From: Euryarchaeota archaeon UBA53
Lineage (GTDB): Archaea; Thermoplasmatota; Poseidoniia; Poseidoniales; Poseidoniaceae
Assembly: GCA_002507425.1 (NCBI GenBank)
Contig: DAZU01000032.1
Coordinates: 1-12,437 of the forward strand
DNA: 12,437 bases
Direction of reading: 5' to 3'
Under the pieces are notes generated by a model. It was not told the DNA's origin. It ran no database searches and saw only the letters and a program-made list of their open reading frames with translations. Positions within the stretch are counted from its first letter, which is position 1. Each line of letters begins with the position of its first letter. Below, piece by piece: positions 5,100 to 12,220 of this stretch. A program made the position numbers and the translations under genes.

Positions 5100-7199
5100 A
5101 TGGGGTCGGATAATCTATCAGAAGAGGTTAAACCCCCTGCTGAAGAGAATCCTGAATCAAAACCTGTCGATAAAGTGTCAAAGGAACTCGCCAACATTAG
5201 AAAGCGAAGGAATACTGACTACAAAGCAAGATTCCCCTCAGCCTTAGAAGATTGGACGTTACTCGCTGGCCTTGGATATGGCGCTCTATATGCTCTACTT
5301 CTCTTTGGAATGTCAGGAGGTGTATTTGGAGAGTCTACATCTCTAGATCACTGGGCTAGTGGAACTTTTTTGGACAGTGGCGATCAATGTGAGGAAAAGT
5401 CCGACGACCCCTGGATTCACGCATATCCTGACAATGATGTTGAATCACTAAAAATATCTGGAAGAAATCTTCCTCAAGGCAACGTAGTTCTCAATTGGTC
5501 GGTCACTGCGGAAGATGCAGAAAATACCCCTGACCCATCAGAAGGTGAAGTGGTGAATAGAAAATCTGCAACAATTGACTATGCAGATTGGAAAACGGGA
5601 AATTATGAATTGGTTATCACAATCGACATTTATGAATTAGAAAGTAATAACACAGATGCAGATAGAGTGAACGGAACGGATACACTGAAGAAAGATATCG
5701 AGTTTGAAATCATAACCTCCGAAAACGCCCTGTCCTTCCTACCTTTTGTTGATTCTGAGGTAAAACGAGAAGCAAACATAATCGAAGATGGCCCAAGGTC
5801 TTGTTGGTCTGTGACTGACCTAGGAAACTGGGGATTTGTTCTGATGGGCGCTGAATTGGGAGGTGGCCGAGAAACCGCTATGCTTACTGGAGGTGCGGCA
5901 GGAATCCCCGCATGGTGGATGGCTTTTGTTTCCCTTTCCCTCTCTGTGATTTCCTTATTCCTTGCATATCCTGTAATGTATAAGCTCTATCACCAAGACA
6001 CGGATGATATGCTTTCTAGAACCCACATCAGAAAAGTTGTGGTGGATGTTCTCAGAAACACAGAAAGAAGATTGCAAATTAACATTGATTGGGACCTATA
6101 CAAAATTGAGGTGAGAGATTTATCTATCGATATTATGGTGCCTTACTCAAATACTGAAGGCACTTTCTCTGATTCTGGTGATGTTCGATCAGAGATATTA
6201 AAGGAAATTCTGGAAGAATTCGCCCTGTTCAGAGTTTTCAAGCCTGTTCAACTTACCGTTCGCTCTATTGGAGACAATCAGGCAATCGACTTTGAAACAG
6301 GGGTAGGTGTTGGAAGTGGAATGGTAAATGAAGAAGACATGGAAGATCAGGATTATACCGCATTCTTCAGAGATCTGCATATACTATCCCGCGTTGAAGA
6401 GGACGTCATGGAGTCTGTTCAGAGCTATTTTGACTCGAAAAAGGACACGCTTGAGAAGGGGCTGGCAACGGTCACAAGTGAAGACTCAATCATATTTGTT
6501 AGGGTCGCATACAAACCAAAACTCAAGTTTGCATATTTCAGATTCAAATCTTCAAACTCTGACATTGAAAAAGATTTAAGAAAATATATTTCCAAACATA
6601 ATCCTGAACTCACTGGGTCTCAAGAACTAATTGTCAAAGGTAGAAACCTAGTATCGACACTTGCTGACAGATCTGGTGCTGGCCGTGTGGAAACACTATC
6701 AACAAAAGATAACAAGGATTCGAGAGTTGCTGCGGTTGCCAAACAAGATGGTCTTGGTGGAAGAGTGCTCCAAACAAAATTATTCGGTGATATCTTATCC
6801 ACAGTCGAGTATACCGCGAATGAGAAAAGAGAGATGATAAACAAATGGGGATTCTGGGGATTAATCGTCTTCGTTTGGATACCGTTTATGGCATCGGGAG
6901 TTCTTGTTGGTGCAATGTTGGGACTTCTATCTAGAATGAAATTTATGAGAGTTTTATGGGCTACGTTTGCAGGAGGAGCAGCTGCATCACTAACGTGGGC
7001 ATACACAGCGGAAGGTATTGTAACTGTAATGCACAAATACAAACTTGAGGCGGCAATACCAATAGCGATAATTGCTTTCATTGGTATGGCGTTTTTACAC
7101 ATGCGATCTACTAAAATTCGAAGACAGGCTGAGTTATTCGAGGACACCTTGCTGGATTCGTTCCATGCTGATATAAAGGACAAATATGGAAGCCAATGA
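5100..7199 (+). CDS. Multi-domain membrane protein, possible small-exporter-like C-terminus, unknown function
   Basis: I do not recognise this 699-residue protein as a whole. It has a charged cytoplasmic N-terminus (1-51, with RKRR near 35), a membrane helix at about 52-74, and a probable outside domain (about 75-268) rich in beta-like segments and Asn/Asp. That domain has two Cys (97 and 235) that could form a disulfide. A second helix follows at about 270-298. A long soluble segment (about 299-582), predicted cytoplasmic, comes next; it alternates amphipathic helices and strands. The end has about three membrane helices (583-610, 616-643, 651-668). The stretch WGLIVFVWIPFMASGVLVGAM, then LLSRMKFMRVLWATFAGGAA, recalls the small multi-drug export family (PF06695); that is a resemblance by eye only. 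The tail is charged. The ATG at 5100 follows a strong hairpin. The stop lies inside the first codons of mogA (14-base overlap), so the two are probably co-transcribed. Confidence 0.75.
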   Translation: MGSDNLSEEVKPPAEENPESKPVDKVSKELANIRKRRNTDYKARFPSALEDWTLLAGLGYGALYALLLFGMSGGVFGESTSLDHWASGTFLDSGDQCEEKSDDPWIHAYPDNDVESLKISGRNLPQGNVVLNWSVTAEDAENTPDPSEGEVVNRKSATIDYADWKTGNYELVITIDIYELESNNTDADRVNGTDTLKKDIEFEIITSENALSFLPFVDSEVKREANIIEDGPRSCWSVTDLGNWGFVLMGAELGGGRETAMLTGGAAGIPAWWMAFVSLSLSVISLFLAYPVMYKLYHQDTDDMLSRTHIRKVVVDVLRNTERRLQINIDWDLYKIEVRDLSIDIMVPYSNTEGTFSDSGDVRSEILKEILEEFALFRVFKPVQLTVRSIGDNQAIDFETGVGVGSGMVNEEDMEDQDYTAFFRDLHILSRVEEDVMESVQSYFDSKKDTLEKGLATVTSEDSIIFVRVAYKPKLKFAYFRFKSSNSDIEKDLRKYISKHNPELTGSQELIVKGRNLVSTLADRSGAGRVETLSTKDNKDSRVAAVAKQDGLGGRVLQTKLFGDILSTVEYTANEKREMINKWGFWGLIVFVWIPFMASGVLVGAMLGLLSRMKFMRVLWATFAGGAAASLTWAYTAEGIVTVMHKYKLEAAIPIAIIAFIGMAFLHMRSTKIRRQAELFEDTLLDSFHADIKDKYGSQ
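7175..7180 (+). promoter_or_regulatory. Shine-Dalgarno-like site for mogA
   Basis: AAAGGA lies five bases before the ATG at 7186, inside the 3' end of the upstream gene. It favours 7186 over the in-frame ATG at 7210, which has no such site. Confidence 0.5.
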
Positions 7200-7758
7200 T
7201 GTGAATATTATGGTTGGTGATCCTGCAACTTTTGGCATACTTACCGTATCAGACAGAGCCTCAAGCGGTGAATATGAAGACCTTGGTGGACCGGCAATAA
7301 TTGGATTTTTCGAAGAAGCCATCGCCTCAAAATGGAATCACCATTACCATGTTGTTCCTGACGATAGGATTGTTATCGCTGAGAAACTGAAAGAGATGTG
7401 TGACGATTTATCCTGTGACGTTGTAGTTACAACAGGAGGTACAGGTCCTGCTAGCAGGGATGTTACACCAGATGCAACGGCTTCTGTATGTGACAAAATA
7501 TTACCAGGATTTGGGGAGCAGATGAGAAACATATCGCTGAATTACGTGCCTACTGCAATTCTATCAAGACAGATAGGGGGGGTTCGAGGAAAAAGCCTGA
7601 TATTCAATCTACCCGGACAACCTAAGTCAATCAGAGAAACAATCGACGAGGTATGGAAAGCCGTTCCATATTGTGTTGACCTCTTAGGGGGGCCTTACAT
7701 CGATATGAATGATAGTGTGTGTAATTCCTTTAGACCCAAAAGTGCTAGAAGAAGGTGA
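7186..7758 (+). CDS. mogA: Molybdopterin adenylyltransferase, MogA type
   Basis: MogA adenylates molybdopterin before metal insertion in molybdenum/tungsten cofactor synthesis, in the cytoplasm. The 190-residue protein follows E. coli MogA (195) almost end to end: ILTVSDRASSGEYED (18-32), TTGGTGPASRDVTPDAT (82-98), LPGFGEQMRNISLNYVPTA, NLPGQPKSI, and the C-terminal FRPKSARR. Asp59 in VPDD and Asp92 in SRDV match the functional Asp49 and Asp82 of E. coli. The closeness to the bacterial MogA form, including the FRPKSARR tail, is notable, since archaea more often have MoaB-type homologues. The ATG at 7186 overlaps the upstream gene by 14 bases and has an AAAGGA site. The stop is four bases before the dihydroorotase start, so the two are probably translationally coupled. 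No other cofactor-synthesis gene is in the window. Confidence 0.92.
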   Translation: MEANDVNIMVGDPATFGILTVSDRASSGEYEDLGGPAIIGFFEEAIASKWNHHYHVVPDDRIVIAEKLKEMCDDLSCDVVVTTGGTGPASRDVTPDATASVCDKILPGFGEQMRNISLNYVPTAILSRQIGGVRGKSLIFNLPGQPKSIRETIDEVWKAVPYCVDLLGGPYIDMNDSVCNSFRPKSARRR

Positions 7759-7762
7759 AATT

Positions 7763-9154
7763 ATGAATGGAAATATATTGATTACAGGAGCAAATTTAGT
7801 ATTACCGACAGGTATCAAACAAGGAGATTTGAGAATTACAGCAGGAGTTATCTCAGAAATTTCAACTGAAAAAAGATTAGAATCTAACGATGACGAGATG
7901 ATTTATGATGCAGCTGGCCTTCATGTAATGCCTGGTGCAATAGACCCGCAGGTCCATTTTAGAGAACCGGGTCAAGAATACAAAGAGGACCTGAGAACTG
8001 GATCGGCGGCGGCGGCTAGTGGAGGAATAACCAGTTTCCTAGATATGCCCAATAACAAACCATCTGCGACTACATTGGAGTCAATTCAAGCTAAAATCGA
8101 TTCGGCTAACAAAAAGTGTATCACAAATTTTGGTTTCTTTATCGGGGCAACTACTGACAATGTAGAAGAGTTGCAAAGGGCTGTTGGAAAACCTGGTCAA
8201 GGTATATCTCATCCCGGAATATGTGGAATTAAGATTTTCATGGGTTCCTCGACCGGGGATTTGCTCGTTTACGAAGTTGAACATCTAACAAACATATTCT
8301 CAAACACTGCTGGACTAATTGCAGTCCATGCAGAGGATGAAAACCGTCTAAATGAGAGGTTTGAAGATTTCAAGGACAGAAGAGATATTGCTGCCCATGC
8401 TGAATGGAGAGACGACATTGCAGCACTAAATGCAACAAAGTTAGCCGTTGGAATGGCAAAAGAATTCAGCCATAGATTACACGTTTTGCATCTAACAAGT
8501 GGTATTGAAGCTGATTATCTCGCTGAGTTGAGCGAAGCTGAGAGAGAATTGATAACAACTGAAGTATTACCACAGCATCTTACCTTTGATGAAACGGACG
8601 TGAGTAGGGAAGGTGTAAGGCTCCAGATGAATCCTCCAATAAGATATAAGAAGGACAGAGAAACACTTTGGAATCGATTACTAGATGGGACAATTGCTTG
8701 CATTGCTACCGATCACGCACCCCATATTTTAGCTGACAAAGCAAAGGGCTGGCCAAACGCTCCCTCGGGGATGCCTGGGGTTGAGACTTCAATGCCAGTA
8801 ATGTTAACTCATGCACGAAATGGTAAATGTTCAATCGAACAAGTCGCATACTGGATGAGCACCAAAGTTGCTGAGATATACCAAATGGTTGGCAAAGGGA
8901 AACTCGAGGTAGGAATGGATGGTGATGTTGTGATTGTTGACATGGAAACACCAATTGTAGTAGATGATGCAAATACATGGTCGACTGTCGGTTGGAACCC
9001 ATACCATGGAACAGAATTGTTTGGGTGGCCTAACCTAACAATTGTTGCCGGAACTCCCGTCTTCGAAAGAAATGAATATACTGGGCCGAAAGGCAAGTGT
9101 CTGGTTAAACCGGGGGAAGTTGGAAGTCCGTTGGTCATGATGCCTTGGGATTGA
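7763..9154 (+). CDS. pyrC: Dihydroorotase-family amidohydrolase, altered HxH motif
   Basis: Dihydroorotase interconverts carbamoyl aspartate and dihydroorotate in pyrimidine synthesis. From the ATG at 7763 it has 463 residues, within the usual range for the long class I form. GGTGA at 7754-7758, overlapping the mogA stop, supports this start over the in-frame ATG at 7709. Seen motifs: AIDPQVHFREPG (59-70), DMPNN (94-98), GIKIFMGSSTG (155-165) with Lys157 as the probable carbamylated lysine, VHAED with His189, LHLTS with His243, MNPPIR (289-294) for substrate contacts, and ATDHAPH with Asp317. The first His of the metal-binding HxH motif is Gln63; His65 remains. I recall DPQVHFREPG in other proteins named dihydroorotase, so it may mark a subgroup. 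Hydantoinase or allantoinase activity is an alternative, though FREPG and MNPPIR favour dihydroorotase. No other pyr gene is nearby. Confidence 0.87.
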   Translation: MNGNILITGANLVLPTGIKQGDLRITAGVISEISTEKRLESNDDEMIYDAAGLHVMPGAIDPQVHFREPGQEYKEDLRTGSAAAASGGITSFLDMPNNKPSATTLESIQAKIDSANKKCITNFGFFIGATTDNVEELQRAVGKPGQGISHPGICGIKIFMGSSTGDLLVYEVEHLTNIFSNTAGLIAVHAEDENRLNERFEDFKDRRDIAAHAEWRDDIAALNATKLAVGMAKEFSHRLHVLHLTSGIEADYLAELSEAERELITTEVLPQHLTFDETDVSREGVRLQMNPPIRYKKDRETLWNRLLDGTIACIATDHAPHILADKAKGWPNAPSGMPGVETSMPVMLTHARNGKCSIEQVAYWMSTKVAEIYQMVGKGKLEVGMDGDVVIVDMETPIVVDDANTWSTVGWNPYHGTELFGWPNLTIVAGTPVFERNEYTGPKGKCLVKPGEVGSPLVMMPWD

Positions 9155-9187
9155 ATTCGATAAGATTTCGATTAGAGTTATCGGCAG

Positions 9188-9195
9188 TTTTTTTT
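9188..9195 (+). terminator. T8 tract after the dihydroorotase gene
   Basis: Eight T in a row begin 33 bases after the dihydroorotase stop, flanked by short CAGT and ACTG arms. This is a typical archaeal T-tract terminator. The AT-rich bases from about 9191 to 9211 lie 16-36 bases before the next start (9227) and may double as a TATA region for it. No single consensus box stands out. Confidence 0.5.
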
Positions 9196-9226
9196 ATTAC
9201 TGTAAATTATTTCCATCCAGATTAAC

Positions 9227-9529
9227 ATGAGTAACATGAAGGAAACACTTGGACCAGGCCATCAACAAATTGTAATTGGGTTACTAATTTTTGCAGCAGG
9301 GGCACTGTGGGGGTTCCTACTAGCCAGTTCTGACAGTCCAGAATTAAAGGACCTATTCGTTTCATCTGTCGTTATGTTGTCAGGTGCGATGATTACTCTT
9401 CTTGGGATATCATTTGGGACAGACAGTGAAGATGATAGAACAAATGATTTACAAGACGCAATCACAGAACTTACTGGTATGCTCAACTCCTTACAAGCCA
9501 AAATAGCTGGGTCAACCGAAGAAGAATAA
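9227..9529 (+). CDS. Small two-helix membrane protein, unknown function
   Basis: This 100-residue protein matches no family I can name. It has two clear hydrophobic helices (about 14-34, IVIGLLIFAAGALWGFLLA, and about 42-64, with a short acidic loop between them). A hydrophilic, acidic C-terminal tail of about 36 residues follows. The tail has leucines or isoleucines spaced like a short coiled coil (DLQDAITELTGMLNSLQAKI) and ends in a run of Glu. The ATG at 9227 is preferred; a second ATG at 9236 is also possible and neither has a Shine-Dalgarno site. It has its own likely promoter region after the T8 tract, and its stop codon abuts the stop of the opposing carboxypeptidase with no gap. Codon use and composition look like the neighbours, so I take it as a real gene. 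Confidence 0.75.
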   Translation: MSNMKETLGPGHQQIVIGLLIFAAGALWGFLLASSDSPELKDLFVSSVVMLSGAMITLLGISFGTDSEDDRTNDLQDAITELTGMLNSLQAKIAGSTEEE

Positions 9530-11017
9530 TCAAAGCTTGTAAAGCTTGGAGTATTTTTCCTCAACGTATCTAAGGAATGGTTCTGGGCTTGGAGCAGAAC
9601 CTGTTGCTGCCTCAATTAACTCGGCTGGACTCATAACTGATCCTTTATCGTGAACATTTGTGCGCATCCAATCCAGCATAGGCGACCAGTCGCCTGAACT
9701 AATTATTTGGTCTATATCACCAAGTTGACTAGCCATTGTCTGGAGAAGTTGTGCTGCATATAGATTACCTAAAGTATAGGTTGGGAAGTAACCAAATGCA
9801 CCCATTGACCAGTGTATATCTTGCAAACATCCCATAGAGTCGTCTGGGACTATTATCCCAAACCACTCCTCCATCATTGTATTCCAAGTCGAAGGAATAT
9901 CTTCCACCTTAAGACCATCATTAAATATCATTTTCTCAATTTCATATCGAACCATTATGTGAAGATTGTATGTTATCTCATCTGCTTCAACTCTTATGAA
10001 ATCTGGCTTGACTTCATTTGCAATCAAATCCAACGTCTCACTATCCCAATCCGGGCAATCCGGGAATTGTTCCTTGAACCAAGGCATTGCAACTTTCCAA
10101 AATGATGCTGTCCTACCAATTTGGTTTTCCCAAAACCTGCTCTGTGATTCATGAACACCCAAAGAAACCGCCATTCCGACTGGCGAGTAATTGTAGTCGG
10201 CTGGCAATCCTTGTTCATACAAACCATGCCCAGATTCGTGCATCACTGCATAAAGACATGAAAAGGGATCTTTCTCATCAAAGCGTGTTGTGAAACGAGT
10301 ATCTCCTGGCCATATTCCTGCACAAAACGGGTGAGTGGAGCGGTCCATTCTACCAGCTCCAAAGTCGAATCCCATGGCATGGCTGACTTTTTGGCAAAAC
10401 TGCTCTTGTGCGTCTACTGGGAAAGACATCTCTGCTGGAAGTTTAGGAATTACTACGTCCGAAGCCATTATTTTATTCAAAAGGGGGACTAGCCTTTCCT
10501 TTAAACCTGCAAATAAAGGGTCATAATCGTTTACGGTCATACCTATTTCATATTCGTCCAACAGAACATCATATGGTGTATATTCACAACCTAAATATTC
10601 AATTCGTTTCCTAGTAAGGTCGACCATTTTTTGTAAATGGGGAGAAAATTTAGCAAAATCATTGTCCTTGCGTGCTTCTTGCCAAGCAATCAAAGCTTGG
10701 CTTCTAGCCTTTGTGAATTCAGATACAAACTCAACTGGCAATTTCACGGCTTCGTCATATTTTCTTCTCATCTCGCGAACATTTGCTGTGAAATAATCAT
10801 CACTTTCCTGACCTTCAAGCCGGGTTATTAGCTCTCCAAACTCACTATCAGTGAGTTTACTATGACGCTGTGCTGCTAACCAAGCGAGTATATCTCCTCG
10901 GGCTTTAGCACCTTTAGCAGGCATCATAGTTTCTTGATCCCACCCCAAATGTCCTTGTATTGCCGAAAATTTGTAAAGGTCGTTAACTCTTGAGGTAAAT
11001 TCTACTTTGTCTCCCAT
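9530..11017 (-). CDS. Metallocarboxypeptidase, M32 (carboxypeptidase Taq) family
   Basis: M32 enzymes are cytoplasmic metal-dependent carboxypeptidases that remove C-terminal residues from peptides. From the ATG at 11017 the protein has 495 residues, the usual length of about 500; a TTG start four codons earlier adds nothing. The zinc motif HESGH is at residues 260-264 (His260, Glu261, His264), with Glu290 in the HESQSRFWE segment as the third ligand. Family marks are intact: GWDQETMMPAKG near the N-terminus, STHPFCAGIWPGDTRFTTRF before the zinc site, and IRVEADEITYNLH after it. There is no signal peptide. The gene reads toward the small membrane protein, with stop codons directly adjacent, and diverges from the M29-like gene. 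The two peptidase-family genes may share a promoter region and a role in peptide breakdown; that is inference. Confidence 0.95.
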   Translation of the reverse strand: MGDKVEFTSRVNDLYKFSAIQGHLGWDQETMMPAKGAKARGDILAWLAAQRHSKLTDSEFGELITRLEGQESDDYFTANVREMRRKYDEAVKLPVEFVSEFTKARSQALIAWQEARKDNDFAKFSPHLQKMVDLTRKRIEYLGCEYTPYDVLLDEYEIGMTVNDYDPLFAGLKERLVPLLNKIMASDVVIPKLPAEMSFPVDAQEQFCQKVSHAMGFDFGAGRMDRSTHPFCAGIWPGDTRFTTRFDEKDPFSCLYAVMHESGHGLYEQGLPADYNYSPVGMAVSLGVHESQSRFWENQIGRTASFWKVAMPWFKEQFPDCPDWDSETLDLIANEVKPDFIRVEADEITYNLHIMVRYEIEKMIFNDGLKVEDIPSTWNTMMEEWFGIIVPDDSMGCLQDIHWSMGAFGYFPTYTLGNLYAAQLLQTMASQLGDIDQIISSGDWSPMLDWMRTNVHDKGSVMSPAELIEAATGSAPSPEPFLRYVEEKYSKLYKL

Positions 11018-11098
11018 AGGCTGATGCAACCGTCATTTAGTCTTGAATATATCACAAATTAGGCACAATTTCAAGTCGTAGTATTCGTTGCGGTTGGC
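11018..11098. promoter_or_regulatory. Divergent promoter region, M32 peptidase / M29-like protein
   Basis: These 81 bases hold the promoters of both divergent genes. AATATAT at 11046-11052 is a good TATA-like box and is nearly symmetric. Its centre is about 32 bases before the carboxypeptidase start (suiting a leaderless or very short-leader transcript on the minus strand) and about 50 bases before the plus-strand start. Neither start has a Shine-Dalgarno site. Confidence 0.5.
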
Positions 11099-12217
11099 AT
11101 GGCATCTCCTTTTCGTCGGAAATCGAAAAAGAAGAAGCCTGTTGTAAAAAAAACAGATACCGAAATCGAAGAAGTTGTAACCGCTGAACTACCAGATGAG
11201 GAAGGTCAGATAGAGAATTTAAACGAAGAAAGTATTCAAAAAATCTTAGCTGAGTCAGCCAAGCGTGTGACTCACACATGTATGGATATTCGAAGGGGTG
11301 AAAACGTCTTGATTGTATGTGACCCAACTACTGGAGAAATCGGTCAAGCGTTACACAAGTCAGCTACTGAAAGGTCGGATAGGGTGCTACTAGTCGTCAT
11401 GCCAAAAGGAAGGCATCACGGCGATGAACCACCTTCCCCTGTTGCTAACCTAATGAAACAGCAACAAATTGTCATTGCTCCTACCAAGTATTCACTAACA
11501 CATACAAGGGCTGTAAGGAGTGCAATAAAAGAAGGTGCTAGAGTTGCTACAATGCCTGGAATGACTCAGGATATGTTCGTATCAGGGGGTATGACAGCCG
11601 ATTTTAATGAAATCAAAAAGATACTTTCAGACTTATCAAATACTCTCAGAAGGAAGAGATTGGTTCACGTCAAAGATAAAAACGGAACAGATATTGAATT
11701 TGAAATCTCATGGCGGGATTGGAACTTGGACGACAACGGGATTTGTAACAGACCGAGGATGATTACAAATCTACCTGCTGGTAAAGCATTCGTCCTACCC
11801 AAAGAAGGAACAATGAACGGAACAATTGTCTTCGATGGAACTTGGGAATCAACCATACTCGACGAACCACTTGAGATGACGGTGGAAAATGGAATTGTAA
11901 TTGACATAAAAGGAGACTCCACTGCTGCTCAAATAAGACAACAATTTGGTGAAGCTGCCTCGAGACTGCGCTCTAGAGAAAGAGAATTAGTATGGACTGT
12001 TGCTGAATTTGGTTTCGGAATCAACCCAAATGCAAGGATGACTGGGCACGTTTTAGAAGATGAGAAACAATTGGGCACCTGTTACTTCTCTATTGGAGAT
12101 AATACAAGTCTTGGAGGAAATGCGACTGTTGGAATACATATTCCGGGAGTAATATCAAAACCTTCTGTTTGGCTAGACGACACCCAAATAATTGAGAATG
12201 GGAAATTTATTGATTGA
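11099..12217 (+). CDS. M29-type aminopeptidase homologue, probably lacking metal ligands
   Basis: The protein (372 residues) belongs by its C-terminal pattern to the thermophilic aminopeptidase AmpS/M29 superfamily, which also holds the dioxygenase NicX. Recognisable parts are RRGENVLIVCD (about 65-75), NLPAGKAF (224-231), VFDGTW, WTVAEFGFGINPNA (299-312), GHVLEDEKQLGTCYFSIGDN (316-335), LGG and GIHIPGV (345-351), then a PSVWLDD/ENGKF ending. Two positions look wrong for catalysis. The Glu expected after NLPxG is Lys229, and the HxD pair late in the protein reads His347-Ile-Pro349. Glu303 and His317 remain. The first 45 or so residues are an unrelated basic (RRKSKKKK) then acidic tail, probably disordered. 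No signal peptide is seen. It may be an inactive or repurposed homologue; an active enzyme with a different metal site is possible. Database names would be leucyl aminopeptidase. Confidence 0.82.
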   Translation: MASPFRRKSKKKKPVVKKTDTEIEEVVTAELPDEEGQIENLNEESIQKILAESAKRVTHTCMDIRRGENVLIVCDPTTGEIGQALHKSATERSDRVLLVVMPKGRHHGDEPPSPVANLMKQQQIVIAPTKYSLTHTRAVRSAIKEGARVATMPGMTQDMFVSGGMTADFNEIKKILSDLSNTLRRKRLVHVKDKNGTDIEFEISWRDWNLDDNGICNRPRMITNLPAGKAFVLPKEGTMNGTIVFDGTWESTILDEPLEMTVENGIVIDIKGDSTAAQIRQQFGEAASRLRSRERELVWTVAEFGFGINPNARMTGHVLEDEKQLGTCYFSIGDNTSLGGNATVGIHIPGVISKPSVWLDDTQIIENGKFID

Positions 12218-12220
12218 TAA

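Noticed and set aside
6620..7183. Minus-strand open frame of 187 codons
   Set aside because: It lies wholly opposite the membrane-protein gene, whose helices and overlap with mogA support the plus strand. Its product has no motif.
7709..7762. ATG 7709 as the dihydroorotase start
   Set aside because: It would overlap mogA by 50 bases and adds 18 residues outside the family, while ATG 7763 has GGTGA just before it.
8706..9138. Two overlapping minus-strand frames inside the dihydroorotase gene
   Set aside because: The plus strand carries the TDHAPH motif and continuous family sequence here, so these are shadows.
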